64,000 nt of DNA from Rhizobiales bacterium GAS188. Its GTDB lineage: Bacteria; Pseudomonadota; Alphaproteobacteria; Rhizobiales; Beijerinckiaceae. Positions 34,500 to 44,452 of the stretch are shown here, piece after piece (position 1 is the first letter of the stretch; every line of letters starts with the position of its first letter). The DNA is taken from assembly GCA_900104855.1 (NCBI GenBank), contig FNSS01000001.1, positions 5,332,001-5,396,000 of the forward strand, written 5' to 3'. The translations under genes and the position numbers were made by a program. The notes beneath the pieces are model-generated. The model was not told the DNA's origin, did not search any database, and saw only the letters and a program-made list of their open reading frames with translations.

Positions 34500-37142
34500 T
34501 CAGGCGAGAGAGCGCGTGACGATATCGCTCACATCGGTTGACAGGTTCCCGCGTGCCGCAATGGCGCGGAGCGCAGCCTCCGCCTTGCCACGGCGACCGG
34601 CCTCCATGCTGCGCCAGCTGCGGAAGGAGGTGAGAAGCCGCGCCGCGACCGCGGGGTTCGAGGCGTCCACCTTGGCCACGATGTCTGCGATGAATTCATA
34701 GCCTGAGCCGTTGGCGCGATTGAAGCCCGATGCATTGCCGCTCGAAAAGCTCATCACCAGGGCGTAGATCCGGTTCGGATTGCTCAGCGAGAATGCGGGG
34801 TGGCCCATCAACTGCTTCACCTTGTCGAGCGTTCCGGGCTCGGGGATGCGCGCCTGCAAAGCGAACCATTTGTCGAGGATGAGGGGATCTTCGGAATGAG
34901 CCCGCTCGAATTCGGCGAGAGCCGGCTCCCGCATCGCCTCCGGTGCGCGCGAGAGGGCGCTGAGCGCCGCGAGGCGGTCATTCATGTTGTCGGTCGCCTT
35001 GAACTGACGCAGCGCGATCTCGGCGTGGCGCGCCGGATCCGCGATCACCAGGAGGGCGAGCGCCGTGTTGCGCAAATTGCGTCGGGCGGCGCTCTTGGCG
35101 TCGGGCGAATAGGGGCCTTGTCCCGCCAGCCGCTCATAGGTCGCGAGCAGCGGGCGCTCGAGCGCCTGTCCCATGCCGCGCAAGAGGGCGTTGCGGGCCG
35201 CCAGGATCGCGTCGGGGTCGACATTCGTGCCGATCTCGCGCGCGATGTCCTGCTCGGACGGGATCGCCAGCGCCTCGGCCGCGAAGGCATGGTCGGGCTC
35301 TCGCGTCAGCAGGCTCTCGAGCGCCGCGAAGAAGCGCGGATCGAAGGCCAGCGTCTGCGCGGCAGCGGCTTCCCTGATGGCGCCGAGCATGATCTTTCCG
35401 GCAAAGCTCTGGATCGCCTGCCAACGGTTGAAGCGATCCTGGTCGTGGCCGGCGAGCAGCAGCAGGTCCTCGAAGCTCTGGGCGAAATCCAGGCGCACCG
35501 GAGCCGAGAAGCTGCGAAACAGCGACGCCACCGGCTTCTTGGCGATGTCGCGGAAGGTGATCTCGGCGCTCGTCTGGCGCAGCGTGAAGACACCGTCCGC
35601 ACGCCAGTCGGGGTGGTCGCAGGCGAGCGGCAGCTCCTCGCCCTCCTGCGACAGGAGGCCGATGGCGATCGGAATCTCGACCGGCATCTTCTCGGCTTGT
35701 CCGGGGGTCGGCGACGTCGCCTGGGTGAAGGTCAGCGTCGTCGAGCGTGCCGCCTCGTCATGGCGCTGATCGACGCTGACGACAGGCGTGCCGGCCTGAT
35801 CGTACCAGCGCATGAAGCCCGACAGGTCCCGCCCCGTGACATCCGCGAAGCAGGCGAGGAAATCCTCGACCGTCGCGGCCGTGCCGTCGCAACGCTCGAA
35901 ATAGAGGTCCATGCCGCGCCCGAAGGCTTCCGCGCCGATGATCGTCTTGAGCATGCGGATCAGCTCGGCGCCCTTCTCGTAGACGGTCGCCGTGTAGAAA
36001 TTGTTGATCTCATGGTAGAGCGGCGGGCGCACCGGATGGGCGAGCGGGCCGGCATCCTCGGTGAATTGCACGAGGCGCAAGGTGCGCACATCCGAGATCC
36101 GCTTGACGGTGCGCGAGCGCATATCGGACGTGAATTCGTGATCGCGGAAGACGGTGAGGCCTTCCTTCAGCGACAATTGGAACCAGTCGCGGCAGGTGAT
36201 GCGGTTGCCCGTCCAGTTGTGAAAATATTCATGCGCGATGATCGCCTCGATATTGGCGTAGTCGGCATCGGTCGCCGTTTGCGTGCTGGCCAGCACATAT
36301 TTGTCGTTGAAGATGTTGAGGCCCTTATTCTCCATTGCGCCCATGTTGAAATCGGACACCGCGACGATGTTGAACACGTCGAGATCATATTCGCGCCCGA
36401 AGCTCTCTTCGTCCCAGCGCATCGAGCGCTCGAGCGCGTCGAGCGCATAGGTGGCGCGCTGCTCCTTGCCGGGCTCGACATAGACGCCGAGCTCCACCTT
36501 GCGGCCGGAGCGCGTCTCGAAAGCGCCGGCGACGCGGCCGAGCCGGCCGCCGACCAGGGCGAAGAGGTAGGAGGGCTTCGGCCAGGGATCGTGCCAGACG
36601 GCGAAATGGCGGGTGCCCGCCCCGACCTGACCCTGCATCACCGGGTTGCCGTTGGCGAGCAGCACCGGAGCTTCGTCCCGCTCGGCCTCGATGCGCGTGG
36701 TGTAGACGGCGAGCAAGTCGGGGCGATCCTGGAAATAGGTGATGCGCCGGAAGCCCTGCGCCTCGCATTGCGTGCAATAGGTGCCGTTGGAGCGATAGAG
36801 GCCCGAGAGCTTGGTGTTGGCCGTCGGATCGAGCCGCGTCTCGATATCGAGCACGAAGCGCCGCGCGGGCGGGGAGGGCAGGGTGAGCGCGGTCTCGGTC
36901 AGTCTGTAGTCGCCAGCTTCGAGCCGACGGCCGTCGAGGGCGATCGAGACGAGCGTCAACTCGTCGGCGTCGAGCACCAGCTCGGCTCCCGCCACGCCTT
37001 TCGGATTCGGCACGAAGGCGGTTTTCGTCCGCACCCGCGTCTCATGCGGCTGCAGCGAAATGTCGAGATCCACCGTTTCGACGAGATAATCGGGAACGCG
37101 ATAATCTTCGAGGCGGGTCGCGGGTGGCGTTTCTGGGCGCAT
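34500..37142 (-). CDS. pepN: Aminopeptidase N
   Basis: This 880-residue zinc metallopeptidase of the M1 family removes N-terminal residues from peptides in the cytoplasm. The zinc motif HEYFHNW (His304, Glu305, His308) and the third ligand Glu327 (SLKEGLTVF) are present, as is the substrate-anchoring GAMEN (268-272). Length and domain order (N-terminal beta, catalytic thermolysin-like, long C-terminal helical domain) match E. coli PepN. It runs alone on the minus strand, 46 bp behind the metal transporter gene. Confidence 0.96.
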   Translation of the reverse strand: MRPETPPATRLEDYRVPDYLVETVDLDISLQPHETRVRTKTAFVPNPKGVAGAELVLDADELTLVSIALDGRRLEAGDYRLTETALTLPSPPARRFVLDIETRLDPTANTKLSGLYRSNGTYCTQCEAQGFRRITYFQDRPDLLAVYTTRIEAERDEAPVLLANGNPVMQGQVGAGTRHFAVWHDPWPKPSYLFALVGGRLGRVAGAFETRSGRKVELGVYVEPGKEQRATYALDALERSMRWDEESFGREYDLDVFNIVAVSDFNMGAMENKGLNIFNDKYVLASTQTATDADYANIEAIIAHEYFHNWTGNRITCRDWFQLSLKEGLTVFRDHEFTSDMRSRTVKRISDVRTLRLVQFTEDAGPLAHPVRPPLYHEINNFYTATVYEKGAELIRMLKTIIGAEAFGRGMDLYFERCDGTAATVEDFLACFADVTGRDLSGFMRWYDQAGTPVVSVDQRHDEAARSTTLTFTQATSPTPGQAEKMPVEIPIAIGLLSQEGEELPLACDHPDWRADGVFTLRQTSAEITFRDIAKKPVASLFRSFSAPVRLDFAQSFEDLLLLAGHDQDRFNRWQAIQSFAGKIMLGAIREAAAAQTLAFDPRFFAALESLLTREPDHAFAAEALAIPSEQDIAREIGTNVDPDAILAARNALLRGMGQALERPLLATYERLAGQGPYSPDAKSAARRNLRNTALALLVIADPARHAEIALRQFKATDNMNDRLAALSALSRAPEAMREPALAEFERAHSEDPLILDKWFALQARIPEPGTLDKVKQLMGHPAFSLSNPNRIYALVMSFSSGNASGFNRANGSGYEFIADIVAKVDASNPAVAARLLTSFRSWRSMEAGRRGKAEAALRAIAARGNLSTDVSDIVTRSLA

Positions 37143-37188
37143 TGCACGGTCTCAGCTGTGGAACGGGCGTCTTAAGGTGACTTGCGTG

Positions 37189-38652
37189 TCATGGATAGCT
37201 CACCGTCGCAGATGGGTCGGCTGCGCCTTGCGGTCCATGTCCCGCACCCGCCGGCTCGGCATGCCCGACGAGGCGGGCGATGCCCGCGACCTCTCGTTTC
37301 GTCGCCTGCTCGATCTCGTCGACGGCGGCATGGACGCTCGCCACATCGGTGTCCGGCGGGGCGAGGCAGTGGAAATGCGCCACGAGGCCGGCAGGCGTCT
37401 GCCTGACGCGTACATTGTGGATGTTGCTGATCTTGCCTTCCGCCGCGGCGGCTCGCGTCAAGGCCTCGGCGACACAGCGTGACGTCGCCGCATCGGCCGG
37501 CGTGCCGTGGAGCTCGCGCAGCTCCAGGGGCTCGATATGCGCATCGACTTCCGTCGCCGGGCCGAATTCCTCGCGCAGCGCCGTTTCCAGCCGCGAGGCG
37601 CGCCCATGCGCGTCCCCGAGGCTCAACCTCCGATCCACCTCGATGTCGAAGCCGATCGCCAGATGGTCGTCCAATGTCTGGACCGTGACATGGTGCACGA
37701 GAGTTCGCTCGCGCGCAGCGATCAGCATGACACGCTCGAGGATGCTCTCATCGTCGGGGGCGACGGGGCGGGTCGCGACGGTGAACTCGGCCCGTTTCAG
37801 CTCGGAGGCGATGGCGCCCGCAAGCGCAGCCTTCAACTCGCCGACCCGATCGAGCGGCAGAGTGCGGGCCACGGCGACGCTGACATCGCCCAATAATGTG
37901 CTCCCTGCCGGGCGCACCCGCACCCCGTCGATGCCGAGCACGCCCGGCACGCGCAGCGCGATCTCACGGACATGTTCGGCGACGCCCTTCGGCGCGGCGT
38001 CGATCAGCACGCCGATGACGCGCTTGGCGAGCCTCACGGCCGCGAAGCCGATCAGCACGGCGACCAGCAGCGTCGCCTTCGCGTCCGCATTGGCGAAGCC
38101 TGCGCCCGCCGCCACCAGGCCCGCCAATATCGCGAGCGAGCTTGCGAGATCTGAGGAGAAATGCAGGGCGTCGGCGGCGAGTGCGTCGCTGCCGGTCTCC
38201 TTGGCGATGACATGCAAGGTCCGCCAGCGTGCAGCGTCGACGCAGATCGAGATGCCGACCGCCGCGAAGGCAAAGGGAGAGACGCTCACGATCGCGTGTG
38301 CGTCGAAGAACAGCCGTCGCAAAGCCTCGATGAAGGCAGCGATTGCGAGGAGCCCGAGCAGCGTCGATTCGCAGAGCGCCGCCACCGCCTCGATCTTGCC
38401 GTGGCCGTAATGGTGTCCCTCGTCGGCCGGCCGGTCCGCATGGCGCACGGCGAAATAGGTCAGCGTCGTGGCGCCGATGTCGAGAAGACCATGCACGGCA
38501 TCGGCCAGCAGGGCGAGCGAGCCTGAGATCAGCCCGGCGGCGAGCTTCAGCGCCGTCACCAGGACGGTGGCGACGACCGACCATGCCGCGGCCCGGCGCT
38601 TCAGCCTTGCAAGCGCGGCACTGGAGGCAGGCGATTCAAGGCTGGCGTTCAC
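37189..38652 (-). CDS. CDF-family cation efflux protein with long C-terminus
   Basis: The N-terminal 215 residues form the six-helix cation diffusion facilitator channel with metal-site motifs in helix 2 ([12 protein letters not shown]) and helix 5 ([12 protein letters not shown]), suited to Zn(II), Fe(II) or similar divalent cations. The rest, about 270 residues, is much longer than the usual 90-residue cytoplasmic domain and seems to contain two or three ferredoxin-like metal-sensing modules (one ends [10 protein letters not shown], another starts near [10 protein letters not shown]). GTG 38652 was chosen because the first possible start, TTG 38673, lacks a ribosome binding site. Selectivity is unknown. 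Confidence 0.85.
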   Translation of the reverse strand: MNASLESPASSAALARLKRRAAAWSVVATVLVTALKLAAGLISGSLALLADAVHGLLDIGATTLTYFAVRHADRPADEGHHYGHGKIEAVAALCESTLLGLLAIAAFIEALRRLFFDAHAIVSVSPFAFAAVGISICVDAARWRTLHVIAKETGSDALAADALHFSSDLASSLAILAGLVAAGAGFANADAKATLLVAVLIGFAAVRLAKRVIGVLIDAAPKGVAEHVREIALRVPGVLGIDGVRVRPAGSTLLGDVSVAVARTLPLDRVGELKAALAGAIASELKRAEFTVATRPVAPDDESILERVMLIAARERTLVHHVTVQTLDDHLAIGFDIEVDRRLSLGDAHGRASRLETALREEFGPATEVDAHIEPLELRELHGTPADAATSRCVAEALTRAAAAEGKISNIHNVRVRQTPAGLVAHFHCLAPPDTDVASVHAAVDEIEQATKREVAGIARLVGHAEPAGAGHGPQGAADPSATVSYP

Positions 38653-38754
38653 GCGGTCGGGCCCTATAACCAATGTGTTTCCGCCATCTGCCCCGGCAAC
38701 GACCGTGTGGCAAGGCTACTGCGAGGCAAGACTACAGCGAGGATGGAGCACGCT

Positions 38755-39195
38755 ATGGAGTATCTGCATACCATGGTGCGGGTGGGCGACCTCGATGCCG
38801 CCCTGGATTTCTGGTGCAACAAGCTTGGTCTCGTCGAGGTGCGTCGCGCCGAGAACGAGAAGGGGCGCTACACGCTCGTCTTCCTGGCGACGCCCGCCGA
38901 AGCCGAACGCTCGAAGGAGACCAAGGCGCCGCTGCTCGAGCTCACCTATAATTGGGACGAGCACAGCTATGGCGGCGGCCGCAATTTCGGTCATCTCGCC
39001 TATCGGGTCGACGACATCTACGCTTTATGCCAGAGCCTGATGGACAAGGGCGTGACCATCAACCGGCCGCCGCGCGACGGCAATATGGCCTTCGTGCGTT
39101 CGCCCGACGGCATCTCCATCGAGCTGCTGCAGAAGGGCTCTCCCCTCGCTCCTGCGGAGCCCTGGCTCAGCATGCCGAACACCGGCAGCTGGTAG
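38755..39195 (+). CDS. gloA: Lactoylglutathione lyase (glyoxalase I)
   Basis: Glyoxalase I converts the methylglyoxal-glutathione adduct to S-lactoylglutathione. The 146-residue VOC-fold protein shows all four metal ligands: His5 (YLHTMVRV), Glu62 (LLELTYNW), His80 (NFGHLAYRV) and Glu123 (SIELLQ). ATG 38755 is supported by family N-termini that read M.YLHTMVRV and by GGAG about 8 bp upstream; earlier ATGs at 38707 and 38743 were rejected. Confidence 0.93.
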   Translation: MEYLHTMVRVGDLDAALDFWCNKLGLVEVRRAENEKGRYTLVFLATPAEAERSKETKAPLLELTYNWDEHSYGGGRNFGHLAYRVDDIYALCQSLMDKGVTINRPPRDGNMAFVRSPDGISIELLQKGSPLAPAEPWLSMPNTGSW

Positions 39196-39250
39196 ACGCC
39201 GCGAGGCGGCGGCCACGACGCGGCGTCGGGCCGGATCCGGGACTGGAACC

Positions 39251-40159
39251 GTGCCCACTTTCCTCCTGGCGCTGTTGTCCTATCCGTCGATGGCGGCGCA
39301 ATTCGCGGCGACGAAGCTCGGCCTTCAGGCCGGGCTGACGGTCTGGGACATCACGGTGCTGCGCTATGGAGCGGCAGCGCTCGGAGCGCTGCTGGTGTTC
39401 TGCGATCCGGCAAGGCGAGCTTTGGTGCGGGCGGTGCCGATGCACTACGCCGTCGTCGGCCTCCTGGGCGGCGCGGTCTATGGCGGGATCTTTACGCTGG
39501 CGACCGCGATGATGCCGGCAAGCCACTCAACCTTGTTCGCGCCGTCCTCTTCGATCGTCTGCACGCTCCTGGTCGCCGGCCTGGTGCTCGGCGTGTGGCC
39601 ATCGCCGGGGCGGCTCCTCGGCGTCGGCGTCATCCTCGCCGGCCTCGTGGTGTTTGCGCGCGCCGCGGGGGCGCAATTCGACGCGGGTGCGCTCGGTGGA
39701 GACCTCATCTTCGGCCTCATCGGCCTGATGTGGGGCTGCTTCGGCGTGCTGGCGCGCAAATGGAATCTCGATCCCTTATGCTGTGTCGCCGTGATGGGCG
39801 CGACCGGCATCTTTGCCGTGCCGATCTGGCTCGCCTTCGCGCCTTCCGGCATCACCCTGGCCAACCTCCCGATCGCCTTGGGCGAGGCACTGTTCCAGGG
39901 CTGGTTCCTGACCTTCGTGACCTTCCTCGCCTATGTGACGCTGGTGCATCGGCTTGGTCCGTCGGCCGCCGCCCTCGGCATCGCGGCCGTGCCGCCGCTG
40001 GGCGTCGCGATCGCCAGCGTCTTCCTCGGCGAGGCCACCCATGCGGGCCAGTGGCTCGGGGCCGCGATCGTCGTCGCCGGAGTCGTCATCTCGAGCGGGG
40101 CGGGCTTAGGGGCGATCGGACGCGCGATCGGCGTCCGGCCGAAACATCACGGCATCTGA
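39251..40159 (+). CDS. EamA/DMT-family membrane transporter
   Basis: The 302-residue protein has about ten hydrophobic helices in two EamA halves, each with a characteristic Pro/Gly-rich end (GVWPSPGRLLGVGVILAGLVVF and EATHAGQWLGAAIVVAGVVI). This is a drug/metabolite exporter of unknown substrate. The start is GTG 39251 in a 55-bp gap behind gloA, so co-transcription is possible but not shown. Confidence 0.87.
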   Translation: MPTFLLALLSYPSMAAQFAATKLGLQAGLTVWDITVLRYGAAALGALLVFCDPARRALVRAVPMHYAVVGLLGGAVYGGIFTLATAMMPASHSTLFAPSSSIVCTLLVAGLVLGVWPSPGRLLGVGVILAGLVVFARAAGAQFDAGALGGDLIFGLIGLMWGCFGVLARKWNLDPLCCVAVMGATGIFAVPIWLAFAPSGITLANLPIALGEALFQGWFLTFVTFLAYVTLVHRLGPSAAALGIAAVPPLGVAIASVFLGEATHAGQWLGAAIVVAGVVISSGAGLGAIGRAIGVRPKHHGI

Positions 40160-40186
40160 TCGAACGGACGCGGCAGCCGCGCGCCG

Positions 40187-40756
40187 TCAGTGCAGAAGAT
40201 AGGCCGTCGCAGCCACAGCGATGCCGGCGACGCCCAGCACCAGCGCGGCATACCAGGGCCAGCGCTGGCCCTTGGCGATGATGGCGATGGTCGAGACGGC
40301 GATGCCGACATGCAGGAAGGTCGCGGCCAGGGTGAGCCTGTGGTGGCGATGCTCGTGCAGGCGGCTTTCTTCTTCGGCCGCGTCGACGCTCTTTTCCAGC
40401 GCCTTGGCTTCGCCCTCGATACGCCTGCTGTCGGAATCGTAGCGCTGCGATTCCTTTTGAGCCTCCGGAGCCTTCTCCGGCGTCTGCAAGGCGACGGAAT
40501 CGTAGATTGCCTTCTTGACGCGCTGGGCCTGATAATAGCCCCAGCTATCGGTCGCCTTGTTCTGCGCGAGATTGGCATCGCTCAGCTTGGCGAGCGCACT
40601 GCCGGACTCGACCGTCTCGAGGCTCGATATGCCGGCCGCGATCACCGCCAATATGGCGATGGTGACCGACACCCTGATGATGAATGGATCGCCGCTGTGA
40701 GCCGCATGCTCGGCGTGCTCCAGATGTTCCTTGTTCTCGAGCGCCGATTCTTCCAT
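40187..40756 (-). CDS. DUF4337 membrane protein
   Basis: The 189-residue product has an acidic/His-rich N-terminus (EHLEHAEHAAHSGD), a first membrane helix (VSVTIAILAVIAAGISSL), a long central helical region rich in charged residues (SDANLAQNKATDSWGYYQAQ) and two helices near the C-terminus. The ATDSWGYYQAQ segment is typical of DUF4337, a family of unknown function. ATG 40756 was chosen over an earlier in-frame ATG that adds an unlike extension. Confidence 0.83.
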   Translation of the reverse strand: MEESALENKEHLEHAEHAAHSGDPFIIRVSVTIAILAVIAAGISSLETVESGSALAKLSDANLAQNKATDSWGYYQAQRVKKAIYDSVALQTPEKAPEAQKESQRYDSDSRRIEGEAKALEKSVDAAEEESRLHEHRHHRLTLAATFLHVGIAVSTIAIIAKGQRWPWYAALVLGVAGIAVAATAYLLH

Positions 40757-40830
40757 TGCCGCCTCCCAGTCCCGCCATCGACCGCGCAAGCTATGCATGC
40801 GGGACCGATTCTCGCAAGCTCAGGCGCCGG

Positions 40831-41808
40831 TCAGCGGCCCCGCCGCTGCGTCGCCTGGGCCAGCACGCACAAGATCTCGAACACGATGCTGGCGCCGGCC
40901 CAAGCGGTGATGCCGCCGACGTCGAAAGGCGGCGACAATTCCACGAAATCCGCTCCCACCAGGTCGATGCCGGCGAGCAGGCGCAGCATCTGTTGCGCCT
41001 GGAAGGTCGAGAAACCGCCGATCTCGGGCGTGCCGGTGCCGGGCGCCTGGGCGGGATCGACCCCGTCGATGTCGAAGGACAGGTAGGTCGGATGTTCGCC
41101 GACAATGCTCCTGGCCTCGTCCATGATGGCCTTGGTGCCACGCTCCATCAGCTCTTCAATGAAGACGATCCTGACGCCGTTCGTTCGTGCGAATTCGACG
41201 TCCTCGCCGTCATAGGCCGAGCCTCTGATGCCGATCTGCACGACGCGCTTGGGATCGAGCAGCCCTTCCTCAACCGCGCGGCGGAAGGGAGTGCCGTGCG
41301 TATATTTGAAGCCGCCGAAATAGCTGTCGTAGAAATCGGTGTGGCTGTCGAAATGGATCATGCCGACCGGACCCTTGGCGGCGACGGCGCGCAGCACCGG
41401 CAGGCTGGTCAGATGGTCGCCGCCGATCGTCATCGGGGTGATCTGATGTGTCATCACCTCGCGGTAGAAGCTGGTGACGCGCGTCAAGGTGTCGTCGAGG
41501 CTCGCGGGATTGACCGGGACGTCGCCGAGATCGGCGCAGCGCGCCAGATGGAACGGCTTGATGCCGGTCGCCTGGTTCAGCTGGCGCACCATGGTGGTGG
41601 CGTCGCGCAAGGCGCGCGGCCCATGGCGCGCGCCCGGGCGATTGGTGGTGCCGGCATCCCAGGGAACACCGATGAGACCGATATCGACCTTGTCGATGCG
41701 GCTATCCTCGAGCGGCACATGGGGCAGCCGCATAAAGGTCGGGATGCCTGCGAAACGCGGCAGCACGAAGCCTGAAATGGGCAGAAAATCCGGGTCTCTC
41801 GCCTGCAT
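40831..41808 (-). CDS. Agmatinase/guanidinobutyrase-like ureohydrolase
   Basis: The binuclear manganese site of the ureohydrolase family is complete: GGDH (His132), DSHTD (Asp154, His156, Asp158) and SFDIDGVDP (Asp246, Asp248). The 325-residue protein hydrolyses a guanidino compound to urea and an amine. It resembles SpeB-type agmatinases, but guanidinobutyrate or a related substrate is equally possible. ATG 41808 has AGCGAGG about 7 bp upstream; ATG 41826 is an alternative. No polyamine genes are adjacent. Confidence 0.88.
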   Translation of the reverse strand: MQARDPDFLPISGFVLPRFAGIPTFMRLPHVPLEDSRIDKVDIGLIGVPWDAGTTNRPGARHGPRALRDATTMVRQLNQATGIKPFHLARCADLGDVPVNPASLDDTLTRVTSFYREVMTHQITPMTIGGDHLTSLPVLRAVAAKGPVGMIHFDSHTDFYDSYFGGFKYTHGTPFRRAVEEGLLDPKRVVQIGIRGSAYDGEDVEFARTNGVRIVFIEELMERGTKAIMDEARSIVGEHPTYLSFDIDGVDPAQAPGTGTPEIGGFSTFQAQQMLRLLAGIDLVGADFVELSPPFDVGGITAWAGASIVFEILCVLAQATQRRGR

Positions 41809-41974
41809 CGATGCCTCGCTCGCCATATCGCTGGTTTGAGCATGATCGCATCGCAAAGGCGATATCCGCCACCGCCGCGATCGAGCTCTCGGGAGAGCGA
41901 GCCATAGCAGAGGATGTGTCGCGGTTTGAAGCGCGCTCTCTCACTGAAGCGCGCACCCTCAACGTGAGGAGGCC

Positions 41975-42658
41975 TTATTTCGGGCTGTACACCGAAAGGA
42001 TCATGTCGACCGCGCTCGCTACGACCGTTTCGATCCTCTCGCGCGGGGCGGGGCCTGAGACGTTGAACAGAAGCGGCTTGAGGATTTGGCACATGCAGAG
42101 CTCGATGAACTGAGCCGCAGCCAAATGTGTATCCGACATCGACAATCGCCCTTCGGCGCATTTCGCGTCGAAATAGGAAGAGATGTAGCGGATTCCGTAG
42201 CCGGGGCCGGCCGAATACAGGGTGCGCCCGATCTCCGGGATATGCGCCGAGGCCGCGATCACGATGCGCGTCAAGGCGATGGTCTGAGGGAGTTGCATCC
42301 GCTCCGCGAGGCTGACGCCGAAACGGGTCAGCATGGCCCGGATATCGGGATCGGCGAAATCGATCTTGACGATCTGCTCGGCTTGCTCGCGCCGATCTTC
42401 GATGATCAGGTCTTCGAACAGGCGCTGCTTGTTGTCGAAATAGACATAAAGCGTGCCCTTCGAGACGCCGGCCGCGCGGGCGATCTCGTCCATGCTCGCA
42501 CGATCGAAGCCCTGGGCCAGGAAGACGGTCCGCGCGCCCTCGATGATCTGCCGGCGTTTGGCGCTGTCGGGCGGAGGATCCCTGGTCTCGTCCTTCGAGA
42601 GCGTCACAAAATCGTCGATTGCCTGTTCCATGTCCGCCTGGCACTGCTCCGGCATCAT
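41975..42658 (-). CDS. TetR-family repressor of the divergent efflux operon
   Basis: This 227-residue regulator has an N-terminal DNA-binding domain (KRRQIIEGARTVFLAQGFDR then MDEIARAAGVSKGTLYVYF, residues 34-76) and a C-terminal ligand-binding domain. It is divergent from the HlyD/MFS genes, with palindromic operators in between, and so probably represses both itself and the pump. Two starts are possible: ATG 42658 (tandem ATG, weak ribosome site) and ATG 42631 (AGGCGG upstream). Both keep the DNA-binding domain. Confidence 0.88.
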   Translation of the reverse strand: MMPEQCQADMEQAIDDFVTLSKDETRDPPPDSAKRRQIIEGARTVFLAQGFDRASMDEIARAAGVSKGTLYVYFDNKQRLFEDLIIEDRREQAEQIVKIDFADPDIRAMLTRFGVSLAERMQLPQTIALTRIVIAASAHIPEIGRTLYSAGPGYGIRYISSYFDAKCAEGRLSMSDTHLAAAQFIELCMCQILKPLLFNVSGPAPRERIETVVASAVDMILSVYSPK

Positions 42659-42719
42659 CGCAGCTCAAATCCCGGCCAAGAACTTCGCCTGAGATGAACT
42701 TCAGCCGAGATGATCAAAA

Positions 42720-42803
42720 ATTGACCGAACCGTTCAGTTCGACCTTGATATGCGGTATGTGTTGCGCTATGTCAACGGCCATTGACCGAACCGTTCGGTC
42801 AAT
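42720..42803. promoter_or_regulatory. TetR operators between regulator and efflux operon
   Basis: At 42781-42803, ATTGACCGAAC-C-GTTCGGTCAAT is a perfect 11-bp inverted repeat around one central base. At 42720-42742 the same left half and the first part of the right half recur (ATTGACCGAACCGTTCAGTTCGA) with a degraded end, 61 bp apart. The motif style and spacing between divergent genes are typical of TetR-family binding sites. The better copy overlaps an alternative early start of the HlyD gene, so it would block transcription of the pump. Confidence 0.8.
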
Positions 42804-42868
42804 TTGAGCTGATCCCGGCGATCCGGGCGGTGGCCGGCAGGGATATCGAGAGTTTTGTGGAGTCCGAC

Positions 42869-44422
42869 ATGTCGGATGAGCCGAAGAGTGGGGGCCTCAA
42901 GGAATTGCCCCGCGCAGACGAGCCGGCTTTCACCAAAGCCGATGTCGGGCCCGGCGGACGCGGAAATTCGCCGCCTCCGGCGGCCGCGCAGCCGGAAATC
43001 GTGGGGTCGCCCTCGCGTGCCGACGTCAAATCCGTCGATTCCCAGATGATCGACAAGATTCCAGAGACCGACAAGCTTGGGCACAATGAGCCGGCGATCG
43101 CAGCCGAACGGGCGCCCATGCGCGATCTCGCAAGCCCCTCGAAAGACATGACTGTCGCCGCCAACCATAGCCCCGCCCCGCAAGGCGAGCGCCAGCTTGC
43201 CGGAGCGCGCGTGATCTCAGGCGAGGTGATGCCGCCGCGTCGCTCGCGCAAGCGGCTCGTCCTCACCGCGGCGCTCGTCGCAGTGGTCGGCATCGGCGGC
43301 TATTTCGGCTTCGGCTGGTGGACGCATGGCCGCTTCATCGTGTCGAGCGATGATGCTTATGTGGCGGCCGACATGTCGCTGCTGGCCGCCAAGGTGTCGG
43401 GGCTCGTCACAGGGGTCGACGTCACCGACAATCAGCATGTGGCTGCCGGCACCGTCCTCGTTCGCATCGATGACGGCGACTATAAGCTCGCCGTCGACGC
43501 TGCCGCCAACCGGCTGGCGACGCAGGACGCCACGATCGCCCGCTTCGGTAAGCAGATCGAGGCGCAAAATGCCGCCATCGACCAGGCCAAGGCGCAGCTC
43601 GCCAGCGCCCAGGCCGAGGTCGTGCGTGCCCAGGCGGCCTTCGATCGGGCCCAGAAGCTCGCTGCGAATGAATTCGGCACCAAGGCTGCGCTCGATCAGG
43701 CGCGCGCCGATCGCGACAAGTCGACGGCCGGCATCGCGGCCGCGCAGAGCGCGCTCGATTCGGCCAGCGCCATGGTCGGCGTGCTGAGGGCGCAGCAGAT
43801 CGAGGCCGAACGTAGCCGCGCCGAGCTCGCCACCGCGCTCGATCGCGCCAAGCGCGATCTGTCCTTCACCGAGATCCGGGCTCCCTTCGACGGCGTAGTC
43901 GGCAATCGGGCGGTCGAGGTCGGGCAATATGTCCAGACCGGCGCGAGGGTCATGGCGCTGGTGCCGCTTTCGACCGTGCGCGTCGAGGCCAATCTCAAGG
44001 AGACGCAGCTCGCCGATGTGAAGCCGGGCCAGCCGGTCGATGTGCGGGTCGATGCCTTCGGCAGCCACGACATCGAGGGCCGGGTCGAGAGCGTGTCGCC
44101 GGCCTCCGGCTCACTGTTCTCGTTGTTGCCGCCGGAGAATGCGACCGGCAACTTCACCAAGATCGTGCAGCGCCTGACGGTGCGCATCGCCTTGCCGGCC
44201 GACATCGTCGCTGCCGGCATCCTGCGCCCCGGCATGTCGGTCGTCGTCGGCATCAATACCCGCGAGCCGGGTTCGCATGTCTTGGGCGAGGAGCTTCCGG
44301 GCCGCGTCGCGCTGTTCCTGGAGCACACCAAGGACGCGGCCTTGCGGATGTTCGATTCGGTCGCGGCCGCAAAGCCCAATAATTCCGGGGAAGCCACCAA
44401 GCTCGCAGCGCCCCTGCGCTGA
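42869..44422 (+). CDS. HlyD/EmrA-type membrane fusion protein with long N-terminal arm
   Basis: The 517-residue protein links an inner-membrane MFS pump to the outer-membrane channel. Residues 1-128 are a hydrophilic, Pro/Asp/Lys-rich arm without clear folds, far longer than in EmrA. One membrane helix (129-150) follows, then the biotinyl-lipoyl-like region (DDAYVAADMSLLAAKVSGLV), a long periplasmic coiled-coil (about 200-330) and the beta-barrel (FTEIRAPFDGVVGNRAVEVG). ATG 42869 follows GTGGAG by 8 bp and is preferred to 42782, which lies in the operator. Confidence 0.9.
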   Translation: MSDEPKSGGLKELPRADEPAFTKADVGPGGRGNSPPPAAAQPEIVGSPSRADVKSVDSQMIDKIPETDKLGHNEPAIAAERAPMRDLASPSKDMTVAANHSPAPQGERQLAGARVISGEVMPPRRSRKRLVLTAALVAVVGIGGYFGFGWWTHGRFIVSSDDAYVAADMSLLAAKVSGLVTGVDVTDNQHVAAGTVLVRIDDGDYKLAVDAAANRLATQDATIARFGKQIEAQNAAIDQAKAQLASAQAEVVRAQAAFDRAQKLAANEFGTKAALDQARADRDKSTAGIAAAQSALDSASAMVGVLRAQQIEAERSRAELATALDRAKRDLSFTEIRAPFDGVVGNRAVEVGQYVQTGARVMALVPLSTVRVEANLKETQLADVKPGQPVDVRVDAFGSHDIEGRVESVSPASGSLFSLLPPENATGNFTKIVQRLTVRIALPADIVAAGILRPGMSVVVGINTREPGSHVLGEELPGRVALFLEHTKDAALRMFDSVAAAKPNNSGEATKLAAPLR

Positions 44423-44452
44423 GCTGGCGCCGCTCGCCTGCAAGGAGCGATC

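Noticed and set aside
34800-37175. A 791-codon open frame opposite pepN
   Set aside because: Pure antisense frame of a well-conserved gene; no recognisable domain or ribosome binding site.
40831-41808. Functional link of the agmatinase-like gene with the arginase-fold gene at 53966
   Set aside because: They are 12 kb apart with different motif variants and unrelated neighbours.
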